Below are positions 18,151 through 27,270 of a stretch of 64,000 nucleotides of DNA, one piece after another (the first letter of the stretch is position 1; each line of letters begins with the position of its first letter). The position numbers were made by a program, and so were the translations under genes. Below the pieces are notes generated by a model that saw only the letters and a program-made list of their open reading frames with translations, searched no databases and was not told the origin of the DNA. The stretch is from Thermoleophilia bacterium UBA2241 (lineage in GTDB: Bacteria > Actinomycetota > Thermoleophilia > UBA2241), in NCBI GenBank assembly GCA_002347645.1, contig DDYF01000042.1:37191-101190 (forward strand), given 5' to 3'.

Positions 18151-19254
18151 ATGGCGACCAGCGGCAGCACGGCGGACATCAAGGGCATCAGCACCGACAT
18201 CGACCTGTTGCGCGCGCTCTGCGGCGCGCCCGCGCCGACCGGCTTCGAGGCGCCGGCGCAGGAGGTCCTTCGCCGGCGCCTCGAGGGCAAGGCCCAGGCG
18301 CAGGCGGACCCGCTCGGCAACCTCTGGGCCGAGGTGCCCGGCGAGGGCGCACCCCACGTCGTCGTCACCGCTCACAACGACCAGATCGGCCTCATCGTGA
18401 CCTACGTCGACGAACACGGCTTTGTCTTCTTCGACGTCGTCGGCGGCGTCGACAATCAGCTCCTCCCGGGACGCCACCTCGTCATCCACGGCCCCAAGGG
18501 TCCGGTCGATGCCGTCGTCGGCCGCAAGCCGACCCACATCATCCCCAAGGACGAGCGCGGCAAGGCCCCGGAGCTGCACGACCAGTTCATGGACATCGGC
18601 GCGTCGTCGCGCGAGGAAGCCCTGGAACGTATCCGCGTCGGCGACCCGGTGACCTTCGAGGCACCGTTCCTCGCGCTCTCCGGCGGCCGCTACGGCTCGC
18701 CCGCCTTCGACAACCGGGCAGGCGTCTACGTCGCCTTCCGCGCTCTCGAGCACTATCGCGCGCAGCCCGCCGCTGCCAAGCTCACCGCCCTCGCCACCGT
18801 GCACGAAGAGACGACCTTCATGGGCGCCAAGGCCATGGCGCGCCGCCTCGACGCCGACGTGATCGTCGTCGTGGACGTCGACTTCGCGAGCGAAGATCCC
18901 TCGGTCGACCCCAAGAAGCTCGGGGGCGAGGTCAAGCTCGGCTGCGGACCGGTCATCCACCGCGGCGCCGGTGGCAACCTGGCGATCACCGACTACGCGA
19001 TCCAGCTGGCCGCCGACGAGGGGATCCCCGTCCAGGTGAAGGCCATGCCGGGCGCCACGCAGACCGACGCGGAGGAGCTGATGTCGTCTGGCCGCGCGGC
19101 CACGCTCTCGTTCAGCATCCCCGTGCGCTACATGCACTCGCCCCTCGAGGTCATGCAGCCCGACGACGCCGAGGCCGGTGCGCTGCTCGCCGCCGCGCTG
19201 ACGCGGCGCCTCGCGAAGGACTGGACGCCGGAACTGTTTGTGCCACGCGCCTGA
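18151..19254 (+). CDS. M42-family metallo-aminopeptidase
   Basis: ATG 18151 follows AAGGAGGAG; an in-frame GTG three bases earlier is less likely. The 367-residue protein has the M42 metal and catalytic series: AHNDQIG for the first His-Asp, SPAFDNRAG for the bridging Asp, VHEETTFMG for the catalytic Glu pair, DVDFASED, and a late MHSPLEV His. M42 enzymes are large self-compartmentalised aminopeptidases that trim peptides in the cytoplasm. The first motif is HNDQ, not the common HMDE, a modest variation. Convergent with the haem-binding gene. Confidence 0.88.
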   Translation: MATSGSTADIKGISTDIDLLRALCGAPAPTGFEAPAQEVLRRRLEGKAQAQADPLGNLWAEVPGEGAPHVVVTAHNDQIGLIVTYVDEHGFVFFDVVGGVDNQLLPGRHLVIHGPKGPVDAVVGRKPTHIIPKDERGKAPELHDQFMDIGASSREEALERIRVGDPVTFEAPFLALSGGRYGSPAFDNRAGVYVAFRALEHYRAQPAAAKLTALATVHEETTFMGAKAMARRLDADVIVVVDVDFASEDPSVDPKKLGGEVKLGCGPVIHRGAGGNLAITDYAIQLAADEGIPVQVKAMPGATQTDAEELMSSGRAATLSFSIPVRYMHSPLEVMQPDDAEAGALLAAALTRRLAKDWTPELFVPRA

Positions 19255-19285
19255 CACGGCTCGTCCGGCTACGGGGTTGGACGCG

Positions 19286-19732
19286 CTACGGCGTGTCCCC
19301 GAACTCGCGGACCATCACCTGCCGCTGGGCATCTGAGAGGCGCGCCTCGCCGTGCAGCAGCCGGTACTGGAGCGGCGGCATCTCGCCCTCGCCGACGACA
19401 GCGGCGATCCTGGCGCCGATCGCCTTCGTGACGATCGCCGAGCCTTCGGGCCACTCCGAGAAGTTGAGGTGGTCCCGTCCCGAGTTGACGTCGCGGGCCA
19501 CCAGCCACGAGGCCGGCGCGACGCTCGCGTACCAGGGCCAGACGGTCTCGTTGCTGTGGCAGTCGTAGCACGCCTTTCGCGCCACCGTCCGGGCCTCCGC
19601 GGAGGTCCACTGGTACTCGGCCGTGACCGGCGGGTTCGTGTGGTCGCGACCGTAGGGCACGAGCTGGATCGCGCCGAACCCCACGAGCAGGACGACGACC
19701 ACCCATAGCGCGGTCCTGGCGACCCGGCTCAC
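19286..19732 (-). CDS. Membrane-anchored haem-binding domain protein
   Basis: GTG 19732 overlaps the preceding stop as GTGA. The 148-residue protein has an N-terminal membrane anchor (residues 8-27) and an outward-facing haem-binding domain with a CxxCH motif in KACYDCHSNETVWPWYASVA, followed by GRDHLNFSEW and a MPP motif near a candidate axial ligand. These match the small haem-binding domain family. It is likely an electron-transfer or sensor protein. It is coupled to the upstream metallo-hydrolase/rhodanese gene, which suggests sulfur redox chemistry. Confidence 0.85.
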   Translation of the reverse strand: MSRVARTALWVVVVLLVGFGAIQLVPYGRDHTNPPVTAEYQWTSAEARTVARKACYDCHSNETVWPWYASVAPASWLVARDVNSGRDHLNFSEWPEGSAIVTKAIGARIAAVVGEGEMPPLQYRLLHGEARLSDAQRQVMVREFGDTP

Positions 19733-21117
19733 GTCGCCCCTGGGTCCTTCGGCGCCGCGAGGCGCACCGGGCGCCCCGCGGACTTCCAGGCGCTCAGGCC
19801 GCCGAGCAGGACCGACACCTGGTCACGACCGCCGGCACGGAGCAGGCTGGCGGCGGTCATGGAGCGCAAGCCGCCGCCGCAGACGACGCAGACCCGGCCC
19901 TCCTGCGGCACCTCGGCGAGGCGCCCCGGGAGTTCGCCCAGCGGGATGTGCAGGGCGCCGTCGATCACGCCGCCGCTCTCCACCTCGTGGCCGGCGCGGA
20001 TGTCGAGGATCGCCGGACCGTCGCCCCTTCCGACGTACCCGGCGAGCCCGTCGGCCGTGACCGTGCGCACGCCGGCGCTGGCGAGCCCGGCCGTGTGCCA
20101 CGCCCACATCCCGCCCGAGAGGAACCCGGCGATGTCGTCGTAGCCGAGGCGCACGAGGCGGCGCACCGCCTCCGAGGGGTCGTCGCCGTCGATCACGAGC
20201 AGGATCGGCGTGTCGTAGTCAAGGAGCCACCCTGCCCACTGCGGCAGACCGTCGAGCCAGACGGAGAGCGAACCGGGGACGTGCGCCGCCGCGAAGGCGG
20301 TCTCCCAGCGCGTGTCCACGACAACCGCGTCCCGCGCCGCCGCGGCAAACGCCTGCGGCGTGAGCGGCGGCGGCGCCGGCAGCCCGTGCGGCAGCGGCGC
20401 GCCCTCGAGATTGAGTACCTCGACCCGGCGGAAGTAGGGCGGGCGGTCGCCGACACCGCCGGCGGCGTCGACGAAGGCGTCCCGGCCGGCGATCTGGAGC
20501 TTGGCGTTGCTCCGCCGCTCGATGCCGATCGTCGTCCACGCCCGCTGCGCGATCGCCGCCCCGCACACGGAGCCGGCGCCGTGACCGGGCGCCACGATGA
20601 CCTCGTCGCCGAGTGGCAGCAGCGTCCCGAACAGGCTCTCGTGCAGGAGCGCGGCCATCTCGCGACTGCGGGACGCGTCGACGAGGTCGGTGCGCCCGAC
20701 TTCGCCGGCGAACAGGGTGTCGCCGGTGAAGACCGTCCACGGCGCGCCGTCGGTGTCGCGCAGCAGGTAGCTGCGCCCGTTCGGTGTGTGACCGGGGGTG
20801 TGCAGCGCCTCGATGCGGTAGCGGCCGACGCCCCAGGTGTGGCCCGGCTCGGCCGGCCGGCCGTAGTTGTAGTCGAGCTGCCCGTCGGCATGCCAGACCT
20901 CGGCGCCGGTGCGCGCGGCGAGCTCGGCCGAGCCGATCACGTAGTCCTCGTTGCGGTGCGTCTCGAAGATGGTCGTGACGCGGCAGCCGTGGCGCCGCGC
21001 AAGGTCGACGTAGACTCCGGCATCGCGGCGCGGGTCGACGACCGCGGCTTCGCCTTCGTCGCCGACGATGTACGAGTAGTGGGCGAGTCCCGGTGACTCG
21101 ATGCGTTCGAACAACAA
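19729..21117 (-). CDS. Metallo-beta-lactamase-fold hydrolase fused to two rhodanese domains
   Basis: Residues 1-240 form a metallo-beta-lactamase fold with ETHRNEDYV at 52-60 in place of the usual HxHxDH, plus HTPGHTP, FTGDTLF and APGHGAG. Residues about 265-350 form a rhodanese domain without an obvious active Cys. Residues about 370-455 form a second with Cys in VVCGGGLRS. This is the architecture of persulfide dioxygenase/CstB-like sulfur enzymes, although the first metal motif is altered. The likely role is handling of persulfide or thiosulfate sulfur. It is followed by a coupled haem-binding protein. Confidence 0.85.
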   Translation of the reverse strand: MLFERIESPGLAHYSYIVGDEGEAAVVDPRRDAGVYVDLARRHGCRVTTIFETHRNEDYVIGSAELAARTGAEVWHADGQLDYNYGRPAEPGHTWGVGRYRIEALHTPGHTPNGRSYLLRDTDGAPWTVFTGDTLFAGEVGRTDLVDASRSREMAALLHESLFGTLLPLGDEVIVAPGHGAGSVCGAAIAQRAWTTIGIERRSNAKLQIAGRDAFVDAAGGVGDRPPYFRRVEVLNLEGAPLPHGLPAPPPLTPQAFAAAARDAVVVDTRWETAFAAAHVPGSLSVWLDGLPQWAGWLLDYDTPILLVIDGDDPSEAVRRLVRLGYDDIAGFLSGGMWAWHTAGLASAGVRTVTADGLAGYVGRGDGPAILDIRAGHEVESGGVIDGALHIPLGELPGRLAEVPQEGRVCVVCGGGLRSMTAASLLRAGGRDQVSVLLGGLSAWKSAGRPVRLAAPKDPGAT

Positions 21118-21147
21118 GGGCGCTCCTTTCGTGCGTCGCGACCCAGT

Positions 21148-22089
21148 CTACCCGTGGAGCGCGGCGCGGACGAAGCCGAGCTCGGCCAGGGCGACGCGGC
21201 GCCAGTAGTCGGGGTCGTGGCAGCCCTTGACGCCGCCGGCGACGTCGCCCGCGACCGGCCGCCCGCTCTGCTCCTCGCAGCGGGCGGCGAAGTCGCGCGC
21301 CGCGTCGTGGAACGCGTCGGCCTTGCCGCAGTCGATGCGCACGTCCGTGCCGGCGAGCTCGCCGATGCCGGCGAACACGTCGTTCTCGGCGAAGTCCTGC
21401 TCGTCGTCGAAGGCGTCGCCGACGCCGTCATCGTACGCGCGCCACAGGGCGGGGCTCGCCGCGCAGACGGCGGCGAACATGTCCGGCCGCCGTTCCGCGG
21501 CGAGCAGCGCGCCATAACCGCCCATTGACCAGCCCATCACGGCGCGCCGCTCGCGCGACCCGCCGACGCCGTGACGCTTCTCGTACCACGGGATGAACTC
21601 GTCGAGCAGCATCGCCATGCGGTCTTCGCCGCTCGCGCGCTCGTGCCAGAAGGTGTCACTGCCGTCGACCGCCACGAGCGCCAGGACGGGTATGCCGCCG
21701 CCGGGGGTCTTCACGGCGGCGTAGTCCGCCAGATACATCGGGGAGTCCAGCACCCAGTGCGGGTCCTGGCCGCGGCCCGGCAGGCAGTAGACCACCGGGA
21801 ACTCGAAGTCCGCACGCAGAAGGCTGATGGATGGCGCCCAAAGGCCGTACTCGACCTCGGCGCCGAGGACGTCGGACCGGAACGTGCCGTACGCCGGCTT
21901 GGCCAGATCAGCCGGCGCGGGCTCCTCCGGCCCGCACTGACCCGTCCACTGGTACCAGTACGAACGCAGCGGCAGCGTACGCTGGGCGACGACGCCGGCG
22001 ACGGCGAGCCCGCCCAGCGCCAGGCCGCCGCCGATCAGGAACTGCCGCCGGGTGACACCGTCCTCCCGGCCATCCACGCCAGACCTCAT
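21148..22089 (-). CDS. Tat-exported alpha/beta-hydrolase esterase
   Basis: The 313-residue protein begins with a twin-arginine signal (TRRQFLIGGGLALGGLAVAG, residues 13-32). The hydrolase fold has a nucleophile elbow GWSMGGYGALLA and a YCLPGRGQDP loop, as in esterase D/antigen-85-type enzymes. Late Asp and His residues (DCGKAD, GGVKGCHDPDYW) can complete the triad. It acts outside the cytoplasmic membrane. It lies 48 bases after the last gene of the Dlt-like operon, so it may be co-transcribed and could remove or transfer envelope acyl groups. That link is inferred. Confidence 0.85.
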   Translation of the reverse strand: MRSGVDGREDGVTRRQFLIGGGLALGGLAVAGVVAQRTLPLRSYWYQWTGQCGPEEPAPADLAKPAYGTFRSDVLGAEVEYGLWAPSISLLRADFEFPVVYCLPGRGQDPHWVLDSPMYLADYAAVKTPGGGIPVLALVAVDGSDTFWHERASGEDRMAMLLDEFIPWYEKRHGVGGSRERRAVMGWSMGGYGALLAAERRPDMFAAVCAASPALWRAYDDGVGDAFDDEQDFAENDVFAGIGELAGTDVRIDCGKADAFHDAARDFAARCEEQSGRPVAGDVAGGVKGCHDPDYWRRVALAELGFVRAALHG

Positions 22090-22137
22090 ACCGCGCCCCC
22101 GCGTCGTCGCGCCCGTCCCGACGGGCCCCGGCCCATG

Positions 22138-23289
22138 CTACCGCTCCGCGACACCGCCCTTCGCGTCCACCCATGCCTCCGCCAACTGGCGCGCGAACTC
22201 CGGCTCCCACTTGAGACGACCGTCGACGACCAGGTGGTACACGTCCAGGTAGTCGGCGTCCTCGAGCTCGACCCGCTGCGCGACGTCGAGGTACGCCACA
22301 CCGTACCCGCGGGCGATCTCCCGGGCGCGCCGCTGGTAGCTCGGGACGACCCCGTCCCATCCAGGACCCAGCACGTGCTCGTTGAGGGGCTGGTCGAAGA
22401 ACGCCACCACGAAGCCGCGGTCGTGCGCGAGGCGCACGAGCTCCTCGAGCACGGCGAAGTTGTAGTCGGCGTAGGCGGCGTACGTCGCGTTGTCGGCCGC
22501 CATGTCGCTCTCCGCCATCTCGCGCTTCTGCGCGGCGGTGCGCAGCGGCCCGTCGATCGTGTAGTGCTTCTGGTACTCGATCTCGGCGAGCAGGGAGATA
22601 CGGTCGGTGCGCCGCTCGCGAACGTAGCCGGCGATGAATCGCAGCACCCCCGGGAACACGAGATCCACCGGGGCCAGGCTCACCGCCTCTGTCTCGAGCA
22701 GCCGGCGGACCCGGGCGCTGCGCAGGAAGAACGGCTCCCCCTTGAGCAGGCCCGCGTCGTCGCCGGGTCCGTTCGTGAAGCGCATCGGGGCGAGGCCGAC
22801 GGCGATCAGCGCCTCGCCCTCGGGCAGGTTCTCGACCAGCGCCAGCGACTCGGCGAAGCTCTGCGAGTGGGCGGCGAGGCTCACGACGCCGGTGACCTCG
22901 CCGGCCCTGCGGCTGACCGCGGTGCCCAGCGACTCCTCGCTCAGGAAGCACTCCATGGTCGCGGAACCGCCGGTGAGGTAGACGGTCGGCGTCGCGGGCG
23001 GCGCCGCGCGCAGGTTGGCGAGGACGTAGGTGACGTGGCCGTTGTCGTCGTGGCGGTGGCGGACGAAGTGCCCCTCCGGCACCTTGGTGATGACGCCGGC
23101 CCCGACGAGCAGTTCGAGTCCCAGCAGCGTCAGTGCCGCCAGGCCAAGGGCGGCGACGAGCACCAGGGGGCTACGACTGCGAAAGCCGCGCCGGAACGAG
23201 GTACGCCGCAGAGTGGCGCGCCCCGACGAGGCGCGCCGACCCGGCGCCGCGCTGCGCGCGGCGCCCACCCCGGCGCGCCCGCCGCTCAC
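22138..23289 (-). CDS. DltD/SGNH-like acyltransferase, second paralogue
   Basis: The GTG at 23289 overlaps the MBOAT stop (GTGA) and gives 383 residues; the longer frame is a shadow. A basic N-terminus and one membrane helix (residues about 40-62) precede an outward SGNH fold. The nucleophile candidate is Ser109 in YLTGGSATMEC, and the terminal Asp-His pair is in YLDVYHLVVDGR. The same architecture occurs in the gene at 24530-25693. DltD proteins receive acyl groups and pass them to envelope polymers. Having two copies suggests two acceptors or a two-step transfer. Confidence 0.8.
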   Translation of the reverse strand: MSGGRAGVGAARSAAPGRRASSGRATLRRTSFRRGFRSRSPLVLVAALGLAALTLLGLELLVGAGVITKVPEGHFVRHRHDDNGHVTYVLANLRAAPPATPTVYLTGGSATMECFLSEESLGTAVSRRAGEVTGVVSLAAHSQSFAESLALVENLPEGEALIAVGLAPMRFTNGPGDDAGLLKGEPFFLRSARVRRLLETEAVSLAPVDLVFPGVLRFIAGYVRERRTDRISLLAEIEYQKHYTIDGPLRTAAQKREMAESDMAADNATYAAYADYNFAVLEELVRLAHDRGFVVAFFDQPLNEHVLGPGWDGVVPSYQRRAREIARGYGVAYLDVAQRVELEDADYLDVYHLVVDGRLKWEPEFARQLAEAWVDAKGGVAER

Positions 23290-24533
23290 GTGATCAGGTT
23301 CACCAGCCATTCCAGCGGCCCCAGGACGCAGAGCGCCATGATCTTGAGGGCGTGACGCGGCGTGTGCGTGGCGACGAAGGCGTACCCAAGCGCGACGTAC
23401 AGGAACGTCGCCGGATAGCCGAGCCACCCGATCCAGCGCTCATAGCCCGCCGCCGGCGCCTTGCCCGCCTTCTTGCGCGCCTTGCGGCGCGCCTTCTTGC
23501 GCCGCTCCCACCAGGCGACCACGACGAGGCCGGTCCCGTGCCACAGACCCCACAGCGTCCAGTTCACGTTCACGTAGTGCCAGAGCCCCATGGTCAGCAT
23601 GCTCAGGTAGAGACCCAGCCACGGCTTGCGCGTCAGCCCGAACACCGGGAAGTACACGTTGTTACGTACCCAGCTCGACAGCGAGATGTGCCACCCGCGC
23701 CAGAACTCGCCCAGGTTGGCCTTCCAGAACGGGTAGTGGAAGTTCTCCATGATGCGAAAGCCGAACAGGCGCGAGAAGCCTATGGCGAGGTCGGTGTACG
23801 CCGAGAGGTCGAAGTAGGCGCGCACGAACACGATGACGACGAACGCCAGCGGCCACCACGGGTTCGTCTCGCTGGCGTCGAAGAACGGCTTGCCGACCGT
23901 GCCCGTGACGGTGCCGAAGAACGTGGCGATGAAGAAGTCGACCACGAACACCTTCTTGAAGTAGCCCAGCGCGATGCGCCGGAGCCCTTCGTAGAAGAGC
24001 TGCCTGTCGAACGTGGTGCTGCGCTTCCCGTAGAAGCCCTGGTACGTCTCGAGCGGCCCTGCCGGGAACGTCGGGATCCACATGATGAAGGCGGCCATGC
24101 GCAGGAACGAGTTGTCGGTGATCACGCCGCGCAGGTGGTCGAACACGTACTGCAGCAGACGGAAGGCGAAGTAGGAGATGCCCAGCGGCATGATCAGGTA
24201 GCTCACGATGGGATCGCCCTGGCCCCACACGGCGACCGCGCTGCGCTGCCCGTACTTGCCGATCGCGAGGGTGACGACGGCGACGGTCACCACCAGCAGC
24301 ACGGCGCGCCCGCCCGAGAGTCGTCCGGCCTTGTGCACCTCGACGATCTGCCAGGCGACGGCCACGAGACCAAGCGCGATGGCCGCGAACACGGGGTGCA
24401 GCATGGCGAGCGCGGCGACCGAGACGACGAGGGCGAAGACGAGCCGCCACGTGTCGCGCCGCAGGACGAGCCAGAACAACGGCAGCGCCGCGACCACCAC
24501 CGGTATCAGATACCAGGTGAAGTAGATCTTCAC
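23286..24533 (-). CDS. MBOAT-family membrane O-acyltransferase (DltB-like)
   Basis: The 415-residue polytopic protein has the MBOAT core. It contains GEFWRGWHISLSSW (His282), SMLTMGLWHYVNVNWTLWGLWHG (His319, His332) and MPLGISYFAFRLLQY. These are the hallmarks of DltB/AlgI proteins, which take an acyl group from an intracellular carrier thioester across the membrane. It is ATGA-coupled to the DltD-like gene before it and GTGA-coupled to the one after. No acyl-shuttle hexapeptide is fused at its own C-terminus (ends WLVNLIT), which fits a separate microprotein. Confidence 0.92.
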   Translation of the reverse strand: MKIYFTWYLIPVVVAALPLFWLVLRRDTWRLVFALVVSVAALAMLHPVFAAIALGLVAVAWQIVEVHKAGRLSGGRAVLLVVTVAVVTLAIGKYGQRSAVAVWGQGDPIVSYLIMPLGISYFAFRLLQYVFDHLRGVITDNSFLRMAAFIMWIPTFPAGPLETYQGFYGKRSTTFDRQLFYEGLRRIALGYFKKVFVVDFFIATFFGTVTGTVGKPFFDASETNPWWPLAFVVIVFVRAYFDLSAYTDLAIGFSRLFGFRIMENFHYPFWKANLGEFWRGWHISLSSWVRNNVYFPVFGLTRKPWLGLYLSMLTMGLWHYVNVNWTLWGLWHGTGLVVVAWWERRKKARRKARKKAGKAPAAGYERWIGWLGYPATFLYVALGYAFVATHTPRHALKIMALCVLGPLEWLVNLIT

Positions 24534-25693
24534 GGCATGGCCGCCTCAGGTCCCGCGGCGTCGCGGGCCGACCCGCCGCCCGCCGCCACCCGCGCCCCGG
24601 CCGAACTGTCCGGACCGGCCGCGCCGAGCCGTCGCGCGAGCTCCTCGGCGAGGCGCTCCTCCCAGATCACGCGTCCCGGCTCCACCAGGTGCGAGAGGTC
24701 CTGGAAGTCGCCGTTGCGCAGCGGGAGCTCCTCGTTGAAGTCGACGTAGGGGACACCGTAGGCCGCGGCCAGCTCGCGGACGCGCGGCCGGTACATCTCC
24801 TGCGCGTGGTCGAACTCGTCGCCGACGATCTCGCGGTTCCACGGCATCTCCAGAAGGATCACGTCGACGCCGCGCTCGCGCGCCCGCGCGAGCAACGTGT
24901 CGAGCATCGCCATGTTGTAGTCGATGTTGCGGCGGAAGATGGGCGCGCGCTTCTTGTTCCAGCGCTCGACCATGCGCTCCTTCTGCGCCGTCGTGTGGAT
25001 GCCCTTGAGGTTGTAGCGGTGCTGGCCGTACCTGCGCGTCGGGAGGGTGAACGAGAGCAGCTCGTCCTGATGCTGCTGCGCGTAGCTCGTGAAGTAGGCG
25101 AAGATGCCCGGCAGGATCGTGTAGGTGTACCGGTACTTGCCGGACTCCCGGTTCACGTACTCGCGCAGGACGGTGCTCTTCAGCAGGAACTCGCGCCCCT
25201 CGGCCTGCTTCTGGTTGTCGCCGCGCGAGGGCGTGAAGCGGCCGACGTTGATACCCACGATGACCGTCGCCGGCGTGTCGGGCACGTTGTCGACGACGGC
25301 CAGGCTCTGGGCGAAGTTCTGGTTCATGGAGCCCAGGTTGTAGACCTCGGTGTCGGGGCCGCCGTTCCGCTCGATCGCGTCCTCCAGCGTGTCGTTGCTC
25401 GTGATCGACTCGCGCACCGTCGAGCCGCCGAGGATGTAGATGGTCGGTTCGTCCGGCGGGTCCTGCCGGTTCCGGCCGATGGTCCACGACACGAACGTGT
25501 AGTCGTCGCTCGACTTGCGCAGCCAGTACTTGAGCGCGACGTCCGACCAGGCGCCGCTGGTGAAGAAGTACTCGAGACCGAGGAGCGCGGGAAGGAGCAG
25601 GGCGAGCGCGGCGGCGAGCACGAGCGGGTGGCGGTTGCGGAAGCCGCGCGCGAAGCTGGCGGCGCGCGGACCCCGCGCGGACGCGCGCCTCAC
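24530..25693 (-). CDS. DltD/SGNH-like acyltransferase, first paralogue
   Basis: The GTG at 25693 overlaps the ligase stop as GTGA. The 387-residue protein has a basic N-terminus and one membrane helix (about residues 22-44). Its SGNH domain has candidate Ser91 in YILGGSTVRES and a terminal NGDFQDLSHLVEPGR Asp-His pair. It also carries LEMPWNREIVG and YGVPYVDFNEELP. The C-terminus is low-complexity Ala/Gly. It probably accepts the acyl group from the microprotein's Tyr and transfers it to an envelope polymer. Similar to the 22138-23289 product. Confidence 0.85.
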   Translation of the reverse strand: MRRASARGPRAASFARGFRNRHPLVLAAALALLLPALLGLEYFFTSGAWSDVALKYWLRKSSDDYTFVSWTIGRNRQDPPDEPTIYILGGSTVRESITSNDTLEDAIERNGGPDTEVYNLGSMNQNFAQSLAVVDNVPDTPATVIVGINVGRFTPSRGDNQKQAEGREFLLKSTVLREYVNRESGKYRYTYTILPGIFAYFTSYAQQHQDELLSFTLPTRRYGQHRYNLKGIHTTAQKERMVERWNKKRAPIFRRNIDYNMAMLDTLLARARERGVDVILLEMPWNREIVGDEFDHAQEMYRPRVRELAAAYGVPYVDFNEELPLRNGDFQDLSHLVEPGRVIWEERLAEELARRLGAAGPDSSAGARVAAGGGSARDAAGPEAAMP

Positions 25694-27243
25694 CCGTCGC
25701 CCTCCTCGAGCAGGCGCCGCAGCTCGGCGCGCACGGCCTTGCCCGACCCGGTGCGCGGGATGCGCCCGACGGCGACGATGCGGCTCGGCAGCGACGCCGA
25801 GGGCAGCACGTCGCGCAGCTCGCGCAACACGCGGCTGCCGCGGAAGCCCTCCGGCTCGCGCGGGACCACGAAGGCGATGGGGACATGGCCGAGGATCTCG
25901 TCGGGCGTGGCGATGACGGCGACGTCGTCGAAGCGGCCGAGCTGGAGCAGGGCCTCCTGGACGTGCACGACCGAGACCTTCTCGCCGCCACGCTTGATGA
26001 TGTCGTCCTTGCGTCCCGCGACCCAGACGTAGCCGTCGGTGTCGACGCGCCCGAAGTCGCCGGTGCGCAGGCCGTTCCCGGTCAGCGTCCGTGCCGTGAC
26101 CTCGGGCTCATCCAGATAGCCCTGCATCAGCAGCGGACCGGTGATGTACAGCTCGCCGGTCTGGCCGGCCGCCAGGGCCGCCCCGCCGGCGTCGCGCGCC
26201 GTCACCTCCATACTCCCGATCGGGCGCCCCACCGAGCCCTCGCGCTCGTCGAGCTCGGCGGGCCGCAGCACGCAGAGCCGGCCCGAGACCTCCGTCAGCC
26301 CGTACATGTTGAAGAGCGCGATCCCGGGCAGCACGCGGCGCGCCTTCTCGATGACGTGCAGCGGGAGGTGGTCGCCCGAGCTCACCCAGAAGCGGAACGG
26401 ATGCTGCCGGGGGGTGTCCATGGGCTCGACCACGCGGACCAGGTGCGCCGGCGCGCCGCCGAACCCCGTGCAGCCGAGCGTCTCCATCTCGTCGAGCAGG
26501 CCCTCGCCGAAGTAGAAGCCGAGCTGCCCGGCCAAGCCGCCCCCGTGCGCCATCATCGTGAGGAAGTGGCAGATGCCGCTCGTGAAGTACGGCGGCGTGT
26601 TGATGAAGATGCGGTCGGCGGCGGTCAGCCCCAGGACCTGCGCCACGAGGCCGGGGTTCTCGGACGTGGCGCGCAAGGTCTGGCAGACGCCCTTGGGCAC
26701 GCCGGTCGTGCCCGACGTGAACATGATCATGGCCAGCTCGTCGGGCCGCACCGGCGCCGGCCCGGCGGTCGCGGCCGGTGCACGTGCTCCATCCGTCGTC
26801 GCCGGCCTGACCCCGTCGACAAGGCCGTCCGCGTCGGCGGTCACGACCAGCCGCAGAGGGCGGTCGCCGGAGGGCGCGGCGGCGTCGGGCACCACGAGGG
26901 CGCGCGGCCGGGCCTTGGCGATCAGCCAGTCGACGTCGCGCTGGGGCAGGCTGACGTTGAGCGGCACTGCGACGGCGCCCGCCAGCCACGCCCCCACCAT
27001 GGCGAGGAAGAAGCTGTCGTACTCCTCGAGCACCAGCGCCACCCGCTCGCCGCGGGCCACGCCGGCCGCGGCAAGGCCGGCCGCGATGCCTTGGGCACGC
27101 CGCGCGAACCCGGCGTACGAGTACGCGCGGCCGCGGGTGACCAGCAGCGTCGCATCCGGCTGCGCCGCGGCGTGCTCGTGGAGGCGCGCGATCGCGTCGG
27201 TCATGAGCGGCGCCGGAAGCGTCATTGCATCAGGCGACGGCAT
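25690..27243 (-). CDS. AMP-forming acyl/amino-acid ligase (DltA-like position)
   Basis: The 517-residue ANL-superfamily enzyme has the A3 loop MFTSGTTGVPKG, A5 NMYGLTEVSG, A8 hinge GRKDDIIKRGGEKVS and the catalytic Lys in PRTGSGKAVR. It would activate an acid as AMP ester and load it on the neighbouring carrier protein. The binding pocket does not let me tell D-alanine from a short fatty or hydroxy acid. The start is uncertain: ATGs at 27243, 27225 and 27204 all lack a strong ribosome site. Confidence 0.9.
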   Translation of the reverse strand: MPSPDAMTLPAPLMTDAIARLHEHAAAQPDATLLVTRGRAYSYAGFARRAQGIAAGLAAAGVARGERVALVLEEYDSFFLAMVGAWLAGAVAVPLNVSLPQRDVDWLIAKARPRALVVPDAAAPSGDRPLRLVVTADADGLVDGVRPATTDGARAPAATAGPAPVRPDELAMIMFTSGTTGVPKGVCQTLRATSENPGLVAQVLGLTAADRIFINTPPYFTSGICHFLTMMAHGGGLAGQLGFYFGEGLLDEMETLGCTGFGGAPAHLVRVVEPMDTPRQHPFRFWVSSGDHLPLHVIEKARRVLPGIALFNMYGLTEVSGRLCVLRPAELDEREGSVGRPIGSMEVTARDAGGAALAAGQTGELYITGPLLMQGYLDEPEVTARTLTGNGLRTGDFGRVDTDGYVWVAGRKDDIIKRGGEKVSVVHVQEALLQLGRFDDVAVIATPDEILGHVPIAFVVPREPEGFRGSRVLRELRDVLPSASLPSRIVAVGRIPRTGSGKAVRAELRRLLEEGDG

Positions 27244-27270
27244 CGTCCGCGTCAGGGTTCCGGTGCGCCC

